From: Mastacembelus armatus
Lineage: Eukaryota; Chordata; Actinopteri; Synbranchiformes; Mastacembelidae
Assembly (NCBI RefSeq): GCF_900324485.2
Contig: NC_046640.1
Location: forward strand, 6,993,357 to 7,057,356
Length of the DNA stretch: 64,000 nt
Direction: 5' to 3'
Made by a program: the position numbers and the translations under genes. The notes beneath the pieces are model-generated. The model was not told where the DNA came from and did not search any database. It was given only the letters and a program-made list of their open reading frames with translations. This document shows positions 1 through 13,635 of this stretch, one piece after another. The number at the start of each line of letters is the position of its first letter. Position 1 is the first letter of the stretch.

Positions 1-324
1 AAATAAAATTAAATCCCACCATGTTGGCTTTGGACTTCACAATGTATAAAGGCTTTACTGGCCGAGCTAGCTGAATTTTTTTAAACAATATCTAAAACAT
101 AAGGTAACAATTTAACATAGCAAATAATTTGTTACTCAGTTCTTCATGTTGTGCTTAAGTTTTGGGTACATTTGTCCCTGCCTCCAGCTTACACTAAAAC
201 ACTTGCTGCTTTTTAATAAAAAGCACATGCACTTCAGCATACTGGGAAATTGTGTTTGGTATTAATAAAAACAAAAGATGGGTGACAGGCAAGCACCAGT
301 AGCTTTTTACATGTTCATTGAGAA

Positions 325-2386
<2,062 letters not shown>

Positions 2387-4742
2387 TAAATAAAAATGAT
2401 TTACTCAGTGATTTAGCCAGTGTTTTGATGAGCATACTGTACAGCTGGATGTCAGCTGGTAAGTGCTCAGTGCCAATGGTCTAATTAAAGGATACTGTAA
2501 TTACCCAGTGGGGGCTGGGTTCCATGTAATGCAGTGGTGAGGAAGGAAATTTAAATGAAGTCCATGATGGATGAGAAAACATAATGAAATGGCAAACTAA
2601 TTTATTGGAGTTCATCGCCTACATTATGAAGTTACAAAGATGTGCATGAAACTATGTGCGACCTCCAGAAGGAAAACAAAACCATCAACTTACCATAAAA
2701 CTTTCTGATTCATAGTTTCACTTCAATCATTTAATGATGATGATCCTGCTGTAAAATCTTTGTTGTCACTTGACTCTGTTCCATAGAATTTGCTTGTTTT
2801 CTATGGGTTTGGCCAACCCATGATCTATTTTTTATTTGTGCAAGTATGGTTCTTTCTTATGTTTGGACAGAAATGCAGTTTAAAGAACAGTCTGTTTAGT
2901 TAGTGAAATATCACTTTGCACAAATTCTAAATCAAAAAGTAGCTTGTGAATGCAGTGCTGTGCTGCGGACAGCTCACACTGGTTTTTCTGAGCCGCACAC
3001 AAACAGCCACCCCAGTTTCATCCTCAATATGTGCTCAGAGCTACAAGTTTAGTTGACCTTTGGGTTTAACTGAAACTCCTCTCAAAAAAACTTCTGGCTT
3101 TCAGGCAACACCAAGTTTGAGTATCATCACACCATAATTTTTGCAATAATAAACTGAAAGTTTGGGACCAGAAATTTTGTCCTTTTCTTTTTTTACAACC
3201 TCTACCTTTCAGCATGAGAGCACCCTGCTCGTCTCTGTTTGGATCATCACACAGGCAGTGGAGTCTGCTGTACACAAGATTTTTGTGTTTACAGCAATGT
3301 AAAAAAGGCAAACAAGACCATTAATAGGACAAAGGTTTCATACCTCCTATTGTCATATGCATATGCTATAGAGGTAACTGCAGACACATCAACACAAACA
3401 ACCAAATCATGTGGTCGTTTGTTGGATTTCAGTTCAAATGTGGTTTGCTTGCTGTTGATTTTACAGTGAGACACCGTTCTGATGCAGATATTTGCTGTTA
3501 AGAACCTCATATTTGTGCTACTGACAGTTCAAAATATAACTTTGAGGCACATATAATAGACCTGTTTATGGCGGAACATGTCCATCATTCCAGCCCAGAG
3601 TCTCTCTTGTTGTTGTATGTATAGCATAACTAAAACAGTGATGTCAGTGAAGGGAGTTTGAATACTTTCTAAATGCAATGTCTTTTTGTGAGGTCTTGGC
3701 AATTCACGTTTTCTGAACAAACATCTTCAAGAAAGGTGCAGAAGGTTCTGTTTCACTCACATGGAGAGTTTTTCCTGAAGCATTGCACATCAGTGGATCA
3801 CAATTCATTGCATAACCATCAGTTTAAAACTTTTCACAATGGATTTATTTTACCATAATGTTACTCTAAATATTAATATTGGAAAGATATTCTTATTGAG
3901 GTTGTGATATTGCCTGTCCTCACCATCCAGGCAATGAAAGGTTTGTGTCAGCACTAAGGTTGGCCAGACTCATACCATATTAACAAAATTATGCCCTGCT
4001 TAGAATTTAGAGTATTGGTATCAGTGCTATAAAAACAAAAATTCAAAGTGTTAGAGCATGTTATGTGCACATGATGACTCTTCATAGTTCTGTTTCTCTG
4101 CATGTGTACAGCAATCAACATGTCAGGTTAAATAATTTATACAAGTCTGCTGTTTTTTTAACATGACCATGATTAGGACACTGAAAGAGTAAAAATAAAA
4201 TGTCTGATGGTTGTAGAGTCACTCAGTTGATACAGAATTAGCCTATTCATGATGCATTTACTTTATAATGACAGATATGCTCTACCTCTGTAATGGTACA
4301 GTAGCAGTTTGTAATAATCAAAAATATTGGGATTGTTTTTAGTGACTCTTGCCCTGGTATTACTTACCAACAGATCATAACAGGTTTGGCAAAGGACTCT
4401 ATCCCTGGAGTAAAGGTATGTGTTCACCCAAAGGTTCATGGATCAGAAAATCAAAATTTGCTGCTGTCCAGCCAAACAGAAACCCTATGAATAGCTTTGG
4501 GGCTGGGATTCATTTTCTTCAAAATCAAGTGAGAGGCAAAATCTTGATAAATCAACATACATTTCTCAACAGCACAAATGTAGGACAGTCTGTCCCCTCT
4601 CACATTTTACGTCAATCTTATTTTTACCTCTACTTTAGTTCCACCAACTGTAGCCAAGGTAAAGAAACATTTAGATGCACCACTCATATTCAGTGTAGTT
4701 TTGACAGATAACATGGACATTGGATGATTTTTAAACACTTAC

Positions 4743-7309
4743 CCCATGCCTCCTCTTCCTCTTGGTCCACCTCGGCCACCTCGGTCAAAACCACGGTCAT
4801 ATCCACCGCCACCGCCACGACCCCCAAATCCACCCCCACGGCCTCTGCCGCCACGGCCATCCTGACCGCCATAACCTCCATCAGGACCACTGTACCCTCC
4901 ACTTCCTCCTCCTCCACTCATTGGTGGGCTTTCATCTCCGTAACCTGAGATGAAGTTGAAACAAACAGATTTACCCTCTGGGACTACTTCTCTACTAAAG
5001 AAACTGGAAACTGACAGAAAAATTTGCAATAATAAGTCATGTATAACTTTGTCCATTGTTGAGTTCATATTAGCTTCATTTCACATGGACACAGAACATT
5101 TATATAAAGAGCAAACACAAAGCCATCCCTCACCTCCACCCTGACTGTACTGGCTCTGCTGACTGTAGGTTTGTGGAGGGGGGGAGTTATAGCTTGTAGG
5201 CTGGTTGTAGTGACCTCCTCCATGCTGCGATGGTTGTTGGTGGCACCCACTAGCCCCATAGCTTCCAGTCTGACCTCCACTGCTCCCATAACCCCCTCCA
5301 CTCTGCCCACCACTGGGTGGCTGGTTGTAACCAGGGGCCTGAGAGTTACCTTCATAGCTGGTGAGAACAGGGAGTAAGAGAAGCACTTCAAAAACTGAAG
5401 AGCATTTAAGTGGAAACACCTCTGTCACTGTTGCATAACTGGTGTCTAAATAGTGCATTACCTTGCAGAGGACGAAGAAGGCGGCTGCTGCTGGCTGTAC
5501 CCAGAGAAGGATGACTGCTGGTTGTAGGTCATGTTGGATGGCTGGTTGCTGCTGCTGCTGCTGCTGCTGCTGTAGCCTCCAGAGCTATAGGACTGACTGG
5601 AATGACTATAACCACCCCCACCACTCTGGTTAGAGGGTGGAGAACCATATCCTCCTGGGAGAAAAAAGGAAATGTAACTAAGCCATGGCACAATGTGTGG
5701 CTGAAAATCTGCATGTTTTTTGATATTTAATGAGTCTGCCTCTACCTGACTGGGTCTGTCCATAACTGCCATATCCTCCTTGGCTGTAGGATCCAGGGCT
5801 GCTGTCAGAGCCCTGGTTATATCCTCCATAGCCTTGCTGGCTGTAGCTCTGGCCAGAGGACTGACCATAGCCTTGGCTAGCACCACCAGCTCCACTATAA
5901 GATCCATAACTACAAGTGGTTGAAAAGAAAACTCACACACCAAATATATAAATAAACTGCTTATGAAATATTATCCACTAAAATTTACCACCTTTCATTA
6001 GGTTCCTAAGATAATAGGAATGAAGTAAACTGTAAGTCCTTTGGTTTCTCTTACATGCATACTGAGGCAGTTGAGGGTGAATCATATTGGTATATTCGTA
6101 TATGGCAGTTTATTAGGGACACCTAACTAAAGTTAATAAGAGAGCCCTGCACTAAATCCCCCTTTTATAAAGAAGATAATGTTGAGTTTTTATACAAACA
6201 GCCTCAGAGAGGAGTTAATCCAACTGTATGGTGGTTCTGCAGGCTGCAGTGTGTGCTGTTGTTGAAGTGCACTGAATTATTCAGAGAGGTGTTTCTGTGG
6301 TTTAGCCCAGCTCCACTGACATGAATGGGCTGGACAAAATAACAGAAACAACAATCATATCAGTCGGTACAGTACACAATACAAATCAACAGCAATACAA
6401 TCTACATCATCAAAAGTGATCACACGGTCTCAAAGTATCATTATAATTTATCTTTTTTAAATGTCTATTCTTGATGATTTTAACACAATGCAGGGACCTC
6501 TTGATGTGCTGTGCTGTACTGTACAGAGATGTTTCCAATCTAAACTGATGTATAGTTGTTGCATAAAAAGCCGAGAAACTGTTTTATGATTAGGTTAGTA
6601 TTTGAATACTTACCCCGGAGCAGAAGATTGGGAATAATCTATGGAATAAACAAAATAGACGATAATATAAAATCATATTTTGTAGTTTCTAATAGCATAC
6701 ATCAAATTAGTTAGGTCCAAATGTTGCTGGGCTTTGTCTGGAAGGTACAGCAAGGATCACCAACATTAGAGAGATTCATTTATTGATAGTGAGGGTTTAT
6801 TAGCTAGTACACATGCAGCCACATACAGTGTTTAACATCATGCTCTTTAACAAATATAAACAAAAACACATGTATCTATAACTAGTCTAATGGACAAACC
6901 GCAGACCGGAAGACACTGAGACAGAAACTGGGTCAGCAGTGACAGGAGACTGAACCGGATTATTTACATGTAAACAAATGAACCGTGGCAACAACACATC
7001 AGGTTACACCAGTTTACTTCTGTTTTCTCTTCCCGGGAGCTCTTTCTAAACCACACGGTGAATTAAAAAGAACACCACGCCTTTCGACACTAATGCTACT
7101 ACAACACGTTAGACCTAGCAGCTAACCATCGACCATGAATGAGCCTTTACGGTAATTTGCTCACTAACTAACTAGTCTTATCTCTAACCAGTCAGCTGCA
7201 TCTTTTCACGGTGTTTTCTAATATCTGCTAACCAACTCTGACCTGTACTGCTCGACAACCAAACACTGCAGAAATATCAAAGTGTCTGTTTCCTACCGTT
7301 AGACGCCAT
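4743..7309 (-). CDS. fus: FUS RNA-binding protein, N-terminal half (LC and RGG1 exons)
   Basis: Coding exons on the minus strand: 7309-7297, 6638-6614, 5909-5746, 5654-5462, 5357-5134, 4944-4743. All junctions are GT-AG and the phases join without a break, giving 821 nt (273 residues). The protein starts MASNDYSQSSAPGYGSY, matching the FUS start MASNDY. It continues as a low-complexity prion-like domain rich in S, Y, G and Q (about residues 1-205), then an RGG block (GRGGRGRGGGFGGRG... PRGRGGMG). FUS is a nuclear RNA- and DNA-binding FET protein that acts in transcription, splicing and DNA repair and forms condensates through this domain. The RRM, RanBP2 zinc finger, later RGG blocks and PY-NLS are not in the window. 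Exon 1 codes only 13 nt and exon 2 is 25 nt. The MASND start favours FUS over TAF15 or EWSR1. Confidence 0.92.
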
Positions 7310-7560
7310 TTCACCAACGAGCAGCCTCGAACCGAAAACCGGATCAGTCTGTGAGACGGTGCAGTTACCGGGCTGACTGGACCACGCAGGCCGAAAATGG
7401 ATGCTCAGACGCCGGTGTCGTGTTACCAGGCGTCCCCTACAGTTCCTCCGCAGGCCGCTGGGCGCTGACAAACACTAAGACGCTTTACGGCAGGTGGCGT
7501 CATCACGTTGCATCACGGCCGCCTACTGTTCACAGCCCAGTCCTCCTCATTCTGTTAAAT
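7297..7560 (-). promoter_or_regulatory. fus: fus 5' UTR and promoter region
   Basis: The start codon lies at 7309-7307 on the minus strand in a CpG-containing stretch that runs to about 7530, while the flanks become AT-rich. No TATA box is obvious. I infer a CpG-type housekeeping promoter with the transcription start somewhere in 7330-7480. The exact start is not visible. Confidence 0.5.
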
Positions 7561-7854
7561 AACTGTCCAGATGATAATTTACTTTTTAAACTCATCTCTG
7601 ATCATCCTAATTCCTGCATCTGTGAAATCATAGCTTCCCTTTTCCAGAATTTGTACTGCATAATGACACGTTTCATTGTTCCTGCCTCTTGACAAATTAA
7701 ATAATAATAATGTTAATAATAATTATGATGATGATGATAATGATGATAACTACCTTTAAAGTGTGTCCGTTAAATTGACAGATACTGCTTCAAAGAAATG
7801 AGGCCGTTCAGAGCTGTAAATAAAACATAATTTATAGAGCACATTTCGTTATTA
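7561..7854. other. Intergenic, AT-rich, with short trinucleotide repeats
   Basis: I see no gene here. At about 7699-7750 there is an imperfect TAA/GAT microsatellite. The rest is unremarkable AT-rich sequence upstream of fus. Confidence 0.6.
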
Positions 7855-8950
7855 GGCCCGAGCACCGCAGGGACTATTATAACTGCTCTAGACAGCGTCT
7901 AGTGTTGACCCACACCCCACCATGACGTGGGGATGCGCGAGAGCTTTCACGAAAATGTATGTGATGTGATTGTCAAGTGGCGCGTGGGTCTGGAAATCGT
8001 TAGGATTATTCTTCTTCCCTATTATTTAACGACCTCAGATTTGACCCCCTGTCGAGCTCATGTGACCAACAGGAAGTCCACCAGCTGGGAGTTTATCTTG
8101 AGGTCATTGAGTTCGTTGATTTTGCTCACCTCGAACTTGAACGAACTCCTCCTTGGGCTTTTGACCGAAAGAGCTCATTCTTGGTCAGCCTCCTCTATAC
8201 GAGAGAGGCAGCTAAACTTATGCAAATTTCGTTTTACGGATTTCCTTTGGCGGACCCGACAAGTTGACCTATTTTTCGAGTTCATCAAACCTTCGAGTTG
8301 TGATAAATCGCACACGCATTGTCGGATTTGATTCTGACCAATTGATTAATTTTAGACCCCGGGGGCCTGAATGCAGATGATTGAACAAAATCACAACAGG
8401 CGTAATAGTGCCCCCTGTATAACGTTTTGAAAATGTGAATGGAGAGCCAAACATTTAGTTTTGTCAGAACTTTACCAAATTTGGCACATCAAAAAAGCCA
8501 ATTGGCCCCATGCTCTATTTTCAACGCTGTTGCTTTGGAGATGACAGACACCGACCATTGTTTTCCAATGGGAGATCTGTACTGAAGGATGAAAATGCAT
8601 GTAGAGCCAAAATTTAGTTTGTCAGAACTGTACCAAATTTGGCAGAAAAATTCTTTAGGGCATCCTGATCACAAAAGCCAATAAGACCCATGCTCTATTT
8701 TCCACTTTGTTGCCATGACAATGACCGAGAGCCACCATTCTATTTCAGTGACAGATGTACACTGGAAGATGAAATTGCTGTAGAATTGCCTGCTGCTGCT
8801 GCCGTCCTGCATTTCTGTGTGTCTGTATGTGCCTGTATCACTGTGACCTCAGAAATGTGCCCTCTGTGGCCAAAATCCCCCACCTCAACTTTCCGGGCCC
8901 AAATTCTGGTCTCATTTAAAGGGCTCCCAGTGAGGTGACTGGAACCACGG
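7855..8950. repeat. Dispersed fish repeat with a diverged internal duplication
   Basis: The block opens with AGGCCCGAGCACCGCAGGG and carries ATTATTCTTCTTCC, a 'gtgccccct' word near 8409 and repeated 'ACCAAATTTGGCA' words. I associate this signature with a repeat scattered through percomorph genomes, but I cannot name the family. Two diverged tandem copies lie at about 8434-8595 and 8596-8780: both read 'gagccaaa..atttagttt..gtcagaact..taccaaatttggca', then 'aagccaat..g.cccatgctctattttc'. No intact coding frame is present. Family and boundaries are uncertain. Confidence 0.55.
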
Positions 8951-10143
8951 TTTCACCTTGGTACTGAATAAATCTTGTGGTTTTATTCTTCTTAATATGT
9001 GTGTCTGTGTGTTTTTGTGTCTCAGTACATCTGGAAATGTGCATCTAAGTTTACAACTGCTGCTCTGGTTACTATTATTATTATTATTTTACAGTAAGAT
9101 GAAATAGAAGAAGAAAAGCAATCAATATTGATTAACATGTCATAAATACAGTCTAGTCAGACACACATCCAATTGCCAGTGTGATACACCAATTTTGCAA
9201 TAAATCCTCCTTGTGTGAAGGTGATACTAATACTGATAATGAAGCTGATCAATAGAGAAGGCATCAAAACCAGAGATTACTGTAAAGTGCATTATAGGGA
9301 CAAAAATAAATAAATAAATAAATGACATGATTTGTAGATATAAATCAGCATGCCCACAGTAAAATGACACCCAACAGCACCACTAACTTCATCCTTCATA
9401 CAGTTAAATCAACAAAAAATCCAAACTATGGGCTATTACAGGGCTGTCGCATTTACTGTTTAGTTTTAATTAAATGTACCTAATACAACGACAACAGATT
9501 TTATATAACATGTATAACACATTAATATAGAAATTATCCATGTAAAACTAACACAATTTTTTTAGGTAAAGTTACTCTGTAAAGTGACTTTTCTTAAAAT
9601 CCTTATTTAGTCATTGAACCTTGAGATGCATTGTCTTTTTCTACATTGCCATTATCAAAGAGGCAGTTACATAAACAATTACTTTACAATATTGACATTC
9701 AGCATATAGACTATATATTCTTCAAAGCAGTTCCAATATAAGTCTCATTTTCAATGCTTTTGTTTGACATTTGCAGGATGTAAATTCAAACAGCAGCCTT
9801 CTTTGTTTTCTCATCACCATGACACCAACATTTCCACAGAAGCAGCCTGAACACACACCAGGTAAGTAACAACACAGCAGATGATGAATATAATTAACTT
9901 CATTTCTTAATTTAATTGTTTCTGACTCTTCACTCTACATGGATCTTATTTTTACTTTAACATGTAATATGTTAGGTTTAATACGTCTGAGAGTCACATC
10001 TGTAGAGTATATGTTAAAGTGAATCTCTGAGATTTCAGCAGCCACTGTACAACATCACTGACCCACATGCAAATTAAAAAACTGAAAGAAGAAAAGAGCT
10101 GTGAAGATGATACTTTCTGGTCTTCCTGTTGTACCAAAAACAG
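8951..10143. other. Upstream region of the unnamed plus-strand gene
   Basis: Mostly AT-rich sequence with an AAAT microsatellite at about 9308-9323. One possible upstream exon lies at about 9776-9862: acceptor 'tttgcag', then ATG at 9820 opening a short frame MTPTFPQKQPEHTPG, and donor G|gtaagt. Its end phase (1) does not fit the phase-0 start of the 10144 exon, so it is either another transcript's exon or not an exon. Otherwise I see nothing. Confidence 0.4.
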
Positions 10144-12228
10144 GACATCATGAACAGCTTATTGAATGGTAACCAGACTTTAAACCACTGTAGTCGGCAT
10201 TTCCAAAGTAAAGCAAAGAACTCTAGACCAAGGCATCTGCATCAGAGCACCCTAAACTTGGGTGACACAGCACCCTGCTACACCACCATCCATAGCCAGG
10301 TCAGCCTTAAAACTTCTCCACATCTGTAATCAATTTCATACCACATTTTACTTTATTTACTGTAGTGCTCAGTGTGCCCAATGTATTAAGTGAGGGCTCA
10401 GAGCCACCTTCTCAGGCCTTGTCTGTTCCTTTGATATTTGTCAGAGTTATTCAGGCAGGTCCACTGATGGACGTCCTCTCATCTTCCATCTTAGAGATCC
10501 CAGCTTCCCTTCCCAGCATCATACCTGTCTGGATCTCAGTAACAGCCTCACACCGCTGCAGTTTCCACTGCTGTCACACACTAAAGAGGTGCACAGCCCC
10601 AAACACATCACTCCGGTAAGATGACAGCATAATACAACTCCAAACATATAATATCACCCACAGAACTTATTCTGCGCATTCCTGTATTGTGTTTTTATGG
10701 TATTTGATAGTTCTTGTGTTGTTTTTATTTAGATTGTTTAAAGGATTATGTGAAATTCTCATTTAGGGGCATAATTTGTGTTACTTCAACTGGATTTTGC
10801 TGACAGGCCCTCTGGCCAACCTAGTACAATTAGTATGGCATTATGCTGTCTTAACTCCATGTCTTCTTTTAACAACTCCTTTACTATCACACGCTAGTAT
10901 ATTTCCATCTTTCACCAGAGAGTCGACTTGAAGGTGGAAAACTGGACCCGGTATCACAGTGGTCAGACTGTCAGAGAGCTCACCAACCCACAAAATCCAT
11001 CTGAGTACTGGACCACCTACAAAACCAACCACACACCCCCAGGAACTGGCAGCCTGCCACAGTTGGCCAGCGGCACACCAACACAGTGGCATCAGCATGA
11101 TATACTGACAGGTAGCATTTATTCCGCAGAACTTTATACATCAAGAAACAAGAAAAAATTTGGTACTGACTCTGTTGTGTCAGCTCCAACTACATTAGGT
11201 ACATCAAGTCATACAGTAGGGATTTTAGTCAATAAGAGTGAGAATAGGACTTGTAGTTATATATGCTGTTACAAGTTGGCTCAAGTTTGTAACAAAGGAG
11301 AAATGTCCACACACAATAGTTAAATGCTCAATTCATTTATTTCACCTTAAATTATATTACAAAACCCAAAATAGAACATGTGTAAGTCTGTAGAATCAGT
11401 AATGTAATGTGTGATATAGGAAAAAATACTTAAAGCTGCACCCTGGTGTCCTCATGGTAAAGGCATGATGGCAATGAGAACTAGAGCAGGTGAACAACCC
11501 TCCTAAGCAGTTTGAGCGAAGCCACACATGAATTGCATCTAGTGACTGCTTCTCAACTCCATCCTCTGATTACCTGAAATAAACTAATCGGGTAAACAGG
11601 CAGACGTAAAGAGGACCGGCACAATGCTGAATTGAAAATACGACATAATTGAAAAGTGCTTTTATGCGATGTATAAAAGTTGACCTATCATTAACAGCAT
11701 TATGTCATAATACCAATAATGAGTTATATTCTATCACTTGGGTTGAGTTTGTGTGCAGTTCCTGAGTAAGATCACTCGAGGGAAGCGAACACAAGACAAC
11801 ATGCAGGGAAACGGAAACACTTTCTCCATCTGAACAGTACATGCATGCAACAAATGCACAGGCCAAACACCAGGGATATGGCCTGAAAGCATAGGGTTAA
11901 AAACAAAATAAAGAATATTTTATAAAGGATTAGGGACAACGCACAAGACGAGGGTCATGGTGATAAGCTGACGCTGCTTTTTTCAATTTCTTTCTAAAGA
12001 AATACTTTTGTTTGCCTTGTTGAAACACAACACAGTATTGTTTGTACTTAATGTCTCTGGTTATCTAAAGTTGGAGTTTGCTCAAAAATTAGTTATGACA
12101 AAAACATGCTTGCAGGTGAAAAGAAGCAGGCGGCTGGTCCAGGGAAACCCAGAAGACAGTCGAGAGACAAGCTGCTGTGGGCAACAAGACGATGGGAGAT
12201 GGATTACTCTGCACTTAGACTATACTGA
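10144..12228 (+). CDS. Unrecognised small multi-exon gene, about 208 residues
   Basis: Four exons join in phase: 10144-10299 (phase 0), 10445-10615 (acceptor tttgatatttgtcag), 10919-11111 and 12116-12228, with TGA at 12226-12228. They total 633 nt. The first ATG in frame is at 10150; a further 5' exon is possible. The product has blocks such as LGDTAPCYTTIHSQSYSG, DGRPLIFHLRDPSFPSQ, VENWTRYHSGQTVRELTN, PSEYWTTYKTNHTPPGTG and, at the end, LLWATRRWEMDYSALRLY. It is hydrophilic, with no signal peptide or membrane segment, and rich in W, Y, H and P. I do not recognise it. The short spaced aromatic motifs (YxTxH, YWTTYKTNH) look like those of ciliary or sperm microtubule-binding proteins, but that is only a resemblance. 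It lies tail-to-tail with arl6ip1. That every splice phase fits argues that it is real. Confidence 0.68.
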
Positions 12229-12780
12229 TACACGTCACAATTATATTTATATACAGCACTGACAGGAAGTGATTACATCGTCTCCATTATAAATATATGG
12301 AACGTCGATGACTCCTCTACGGTTCCTTGATGCTTTATTAACGTGTGAAAGTGATGACATACATGCTTATATGATTATCCATGATGACCTGGACCCGGCC
12401 AGGTAAATTATAAATCCAAACTGTATCAGAGGTGGAGCGCAGTTTTGAATCTTTAGCATGGCTTCTCAATAGACAACTTCTCTTAACGTGAAAATCAGTA
12501 ACCACCATGGATCGACACTACATGGAATCCAGTTCACTCAAAAATGTGCAGCTACAGAAGAAATTAGACATTTAAAGATCAGAAATAGAAGAAAAGCAGT
12601 CAGAAAAGCCACTGTAGTCTAATTCACATGCAGGAATAGGACAACTCTGCAGACAAGTACAAAAAGTAGCCCACCCCATAAAACCGGTAAATATGCTTTT
12701 TTTTTTTTTTTTTTTAAATAAATATTGATACTGCAAGACAGGTCAGTCAAATCAAACCATTGAAACCTAATTTAACATAA
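12229..12780 (+). other. Presumed 3' UTR and end of the unnamed gene
   Basis: The stretch after the stop has no coding signal. A T-run lies at about 12697-12715 and an AATAAA at 12717-12722. The gene may end near there, only about 60 bp from the reverse-strand poly(A) signal of arl6ip1 (12788-12783), so the two 3' ends abut or overlap. Confidence 0.45.
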
Positions 12781-12782
12781 AC

Positions 12783-13635
12783 TTTATTCATTTTCATTAA
12801 GAACTCCAAAACAGACAAATAATGAAATGAATTGAAACAGCATGATCAGACTAAAAATCAGAAGACAATGAAAAAACACATAAATAAAGGACAGAGAAAA
12901 AGGATAAATGTGGGATAGGCCTATATAGGCCACAGAAACACCCCACACATGCAATACATTGATGGTTTTAATGCAAGTGCTCATAGACCACAGAGTCCAG
13001 CTAGCAGCGGTACAACAGTAGGCTAACAAATTCTGCTTTAAATCCAGTTTTCTTTTCAGCACTATGTTTAAACAACCAAAGCAGAATGAGCAAAAACTGT
13101 AAAACTTTCATGACCTATTGTGTGGCAAACAAGTCCTCAAAAGAAAAAAAACAAAAAAAAACCTCTTACTGTGAGAAATCTAAGAGATTACAATGATGCA
13201 GTAATGCTACAGAAACTGCTCAGTAGTCACTCGGTCTAAATAGCGGGAATGGCTTAAAAGCATTACTGCCATCTTAAAATGAAGCTCCCTTCCAAACAGG
13301 ACGATTTTAACTGCACATGACCTGAATGTGTGTGTAGCTGAGAATTTAATGGTTGATTCAGATAACCTTCATTTGGTGGCTGCATTAATAAATTCCAAAG
13401 AAAAGTGGGTGATGAGGTTGAGCTTGGGAGGGAGAAGCTAAATTTAACAAAAGTGTAAAAACGTGGAAAAAAAAAGAAAAAAAAAAAAAAAAAGAAAGAA
13501 AGGCCTGTCTTCCCCTGTGGCACGGACAGAGGAGGCAGGAGACTTTCATTCTGCTATCTATTCTTCAAACAATTCACCTTCCATTTTATGTTGTGGTTCG
13601 TCTTTCAGACATGCCCATCTTTTTCTCGCTTTTGT
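12783..13635 (-). other. arl6ip1: arl6ip1 3' UTR with poly(A) signal
   Basis: Read on the minus strand, AATAAAGT occurs at 12788-12781, about 850 bp after the arl6ip1 stop, and no other gene intervenes. A T-rich run on this strand (plus-strand A-run 13470-13500) lies shortly after the stop. The UTR extent is inferred from the signal alone. Confidence 0.6.

Noticed and set aside
3066-3311. Minus-strand frame with CDDPNRD, faintly like the FUS RRM core FDDP
   Set aside because: The surrounding residues do not match the RRM at all. The resemblance is four residues.
4349-4711. Plus-strand frame of 120 codons with an exon-like piece near 4371-4416 (DHNRFGKGLYPW)
   Set aside because: It has fair splice-like edges but no recognisable domain and no partner exon, and it lies inside a minus-strand fus intron. 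Chance is the better reading.
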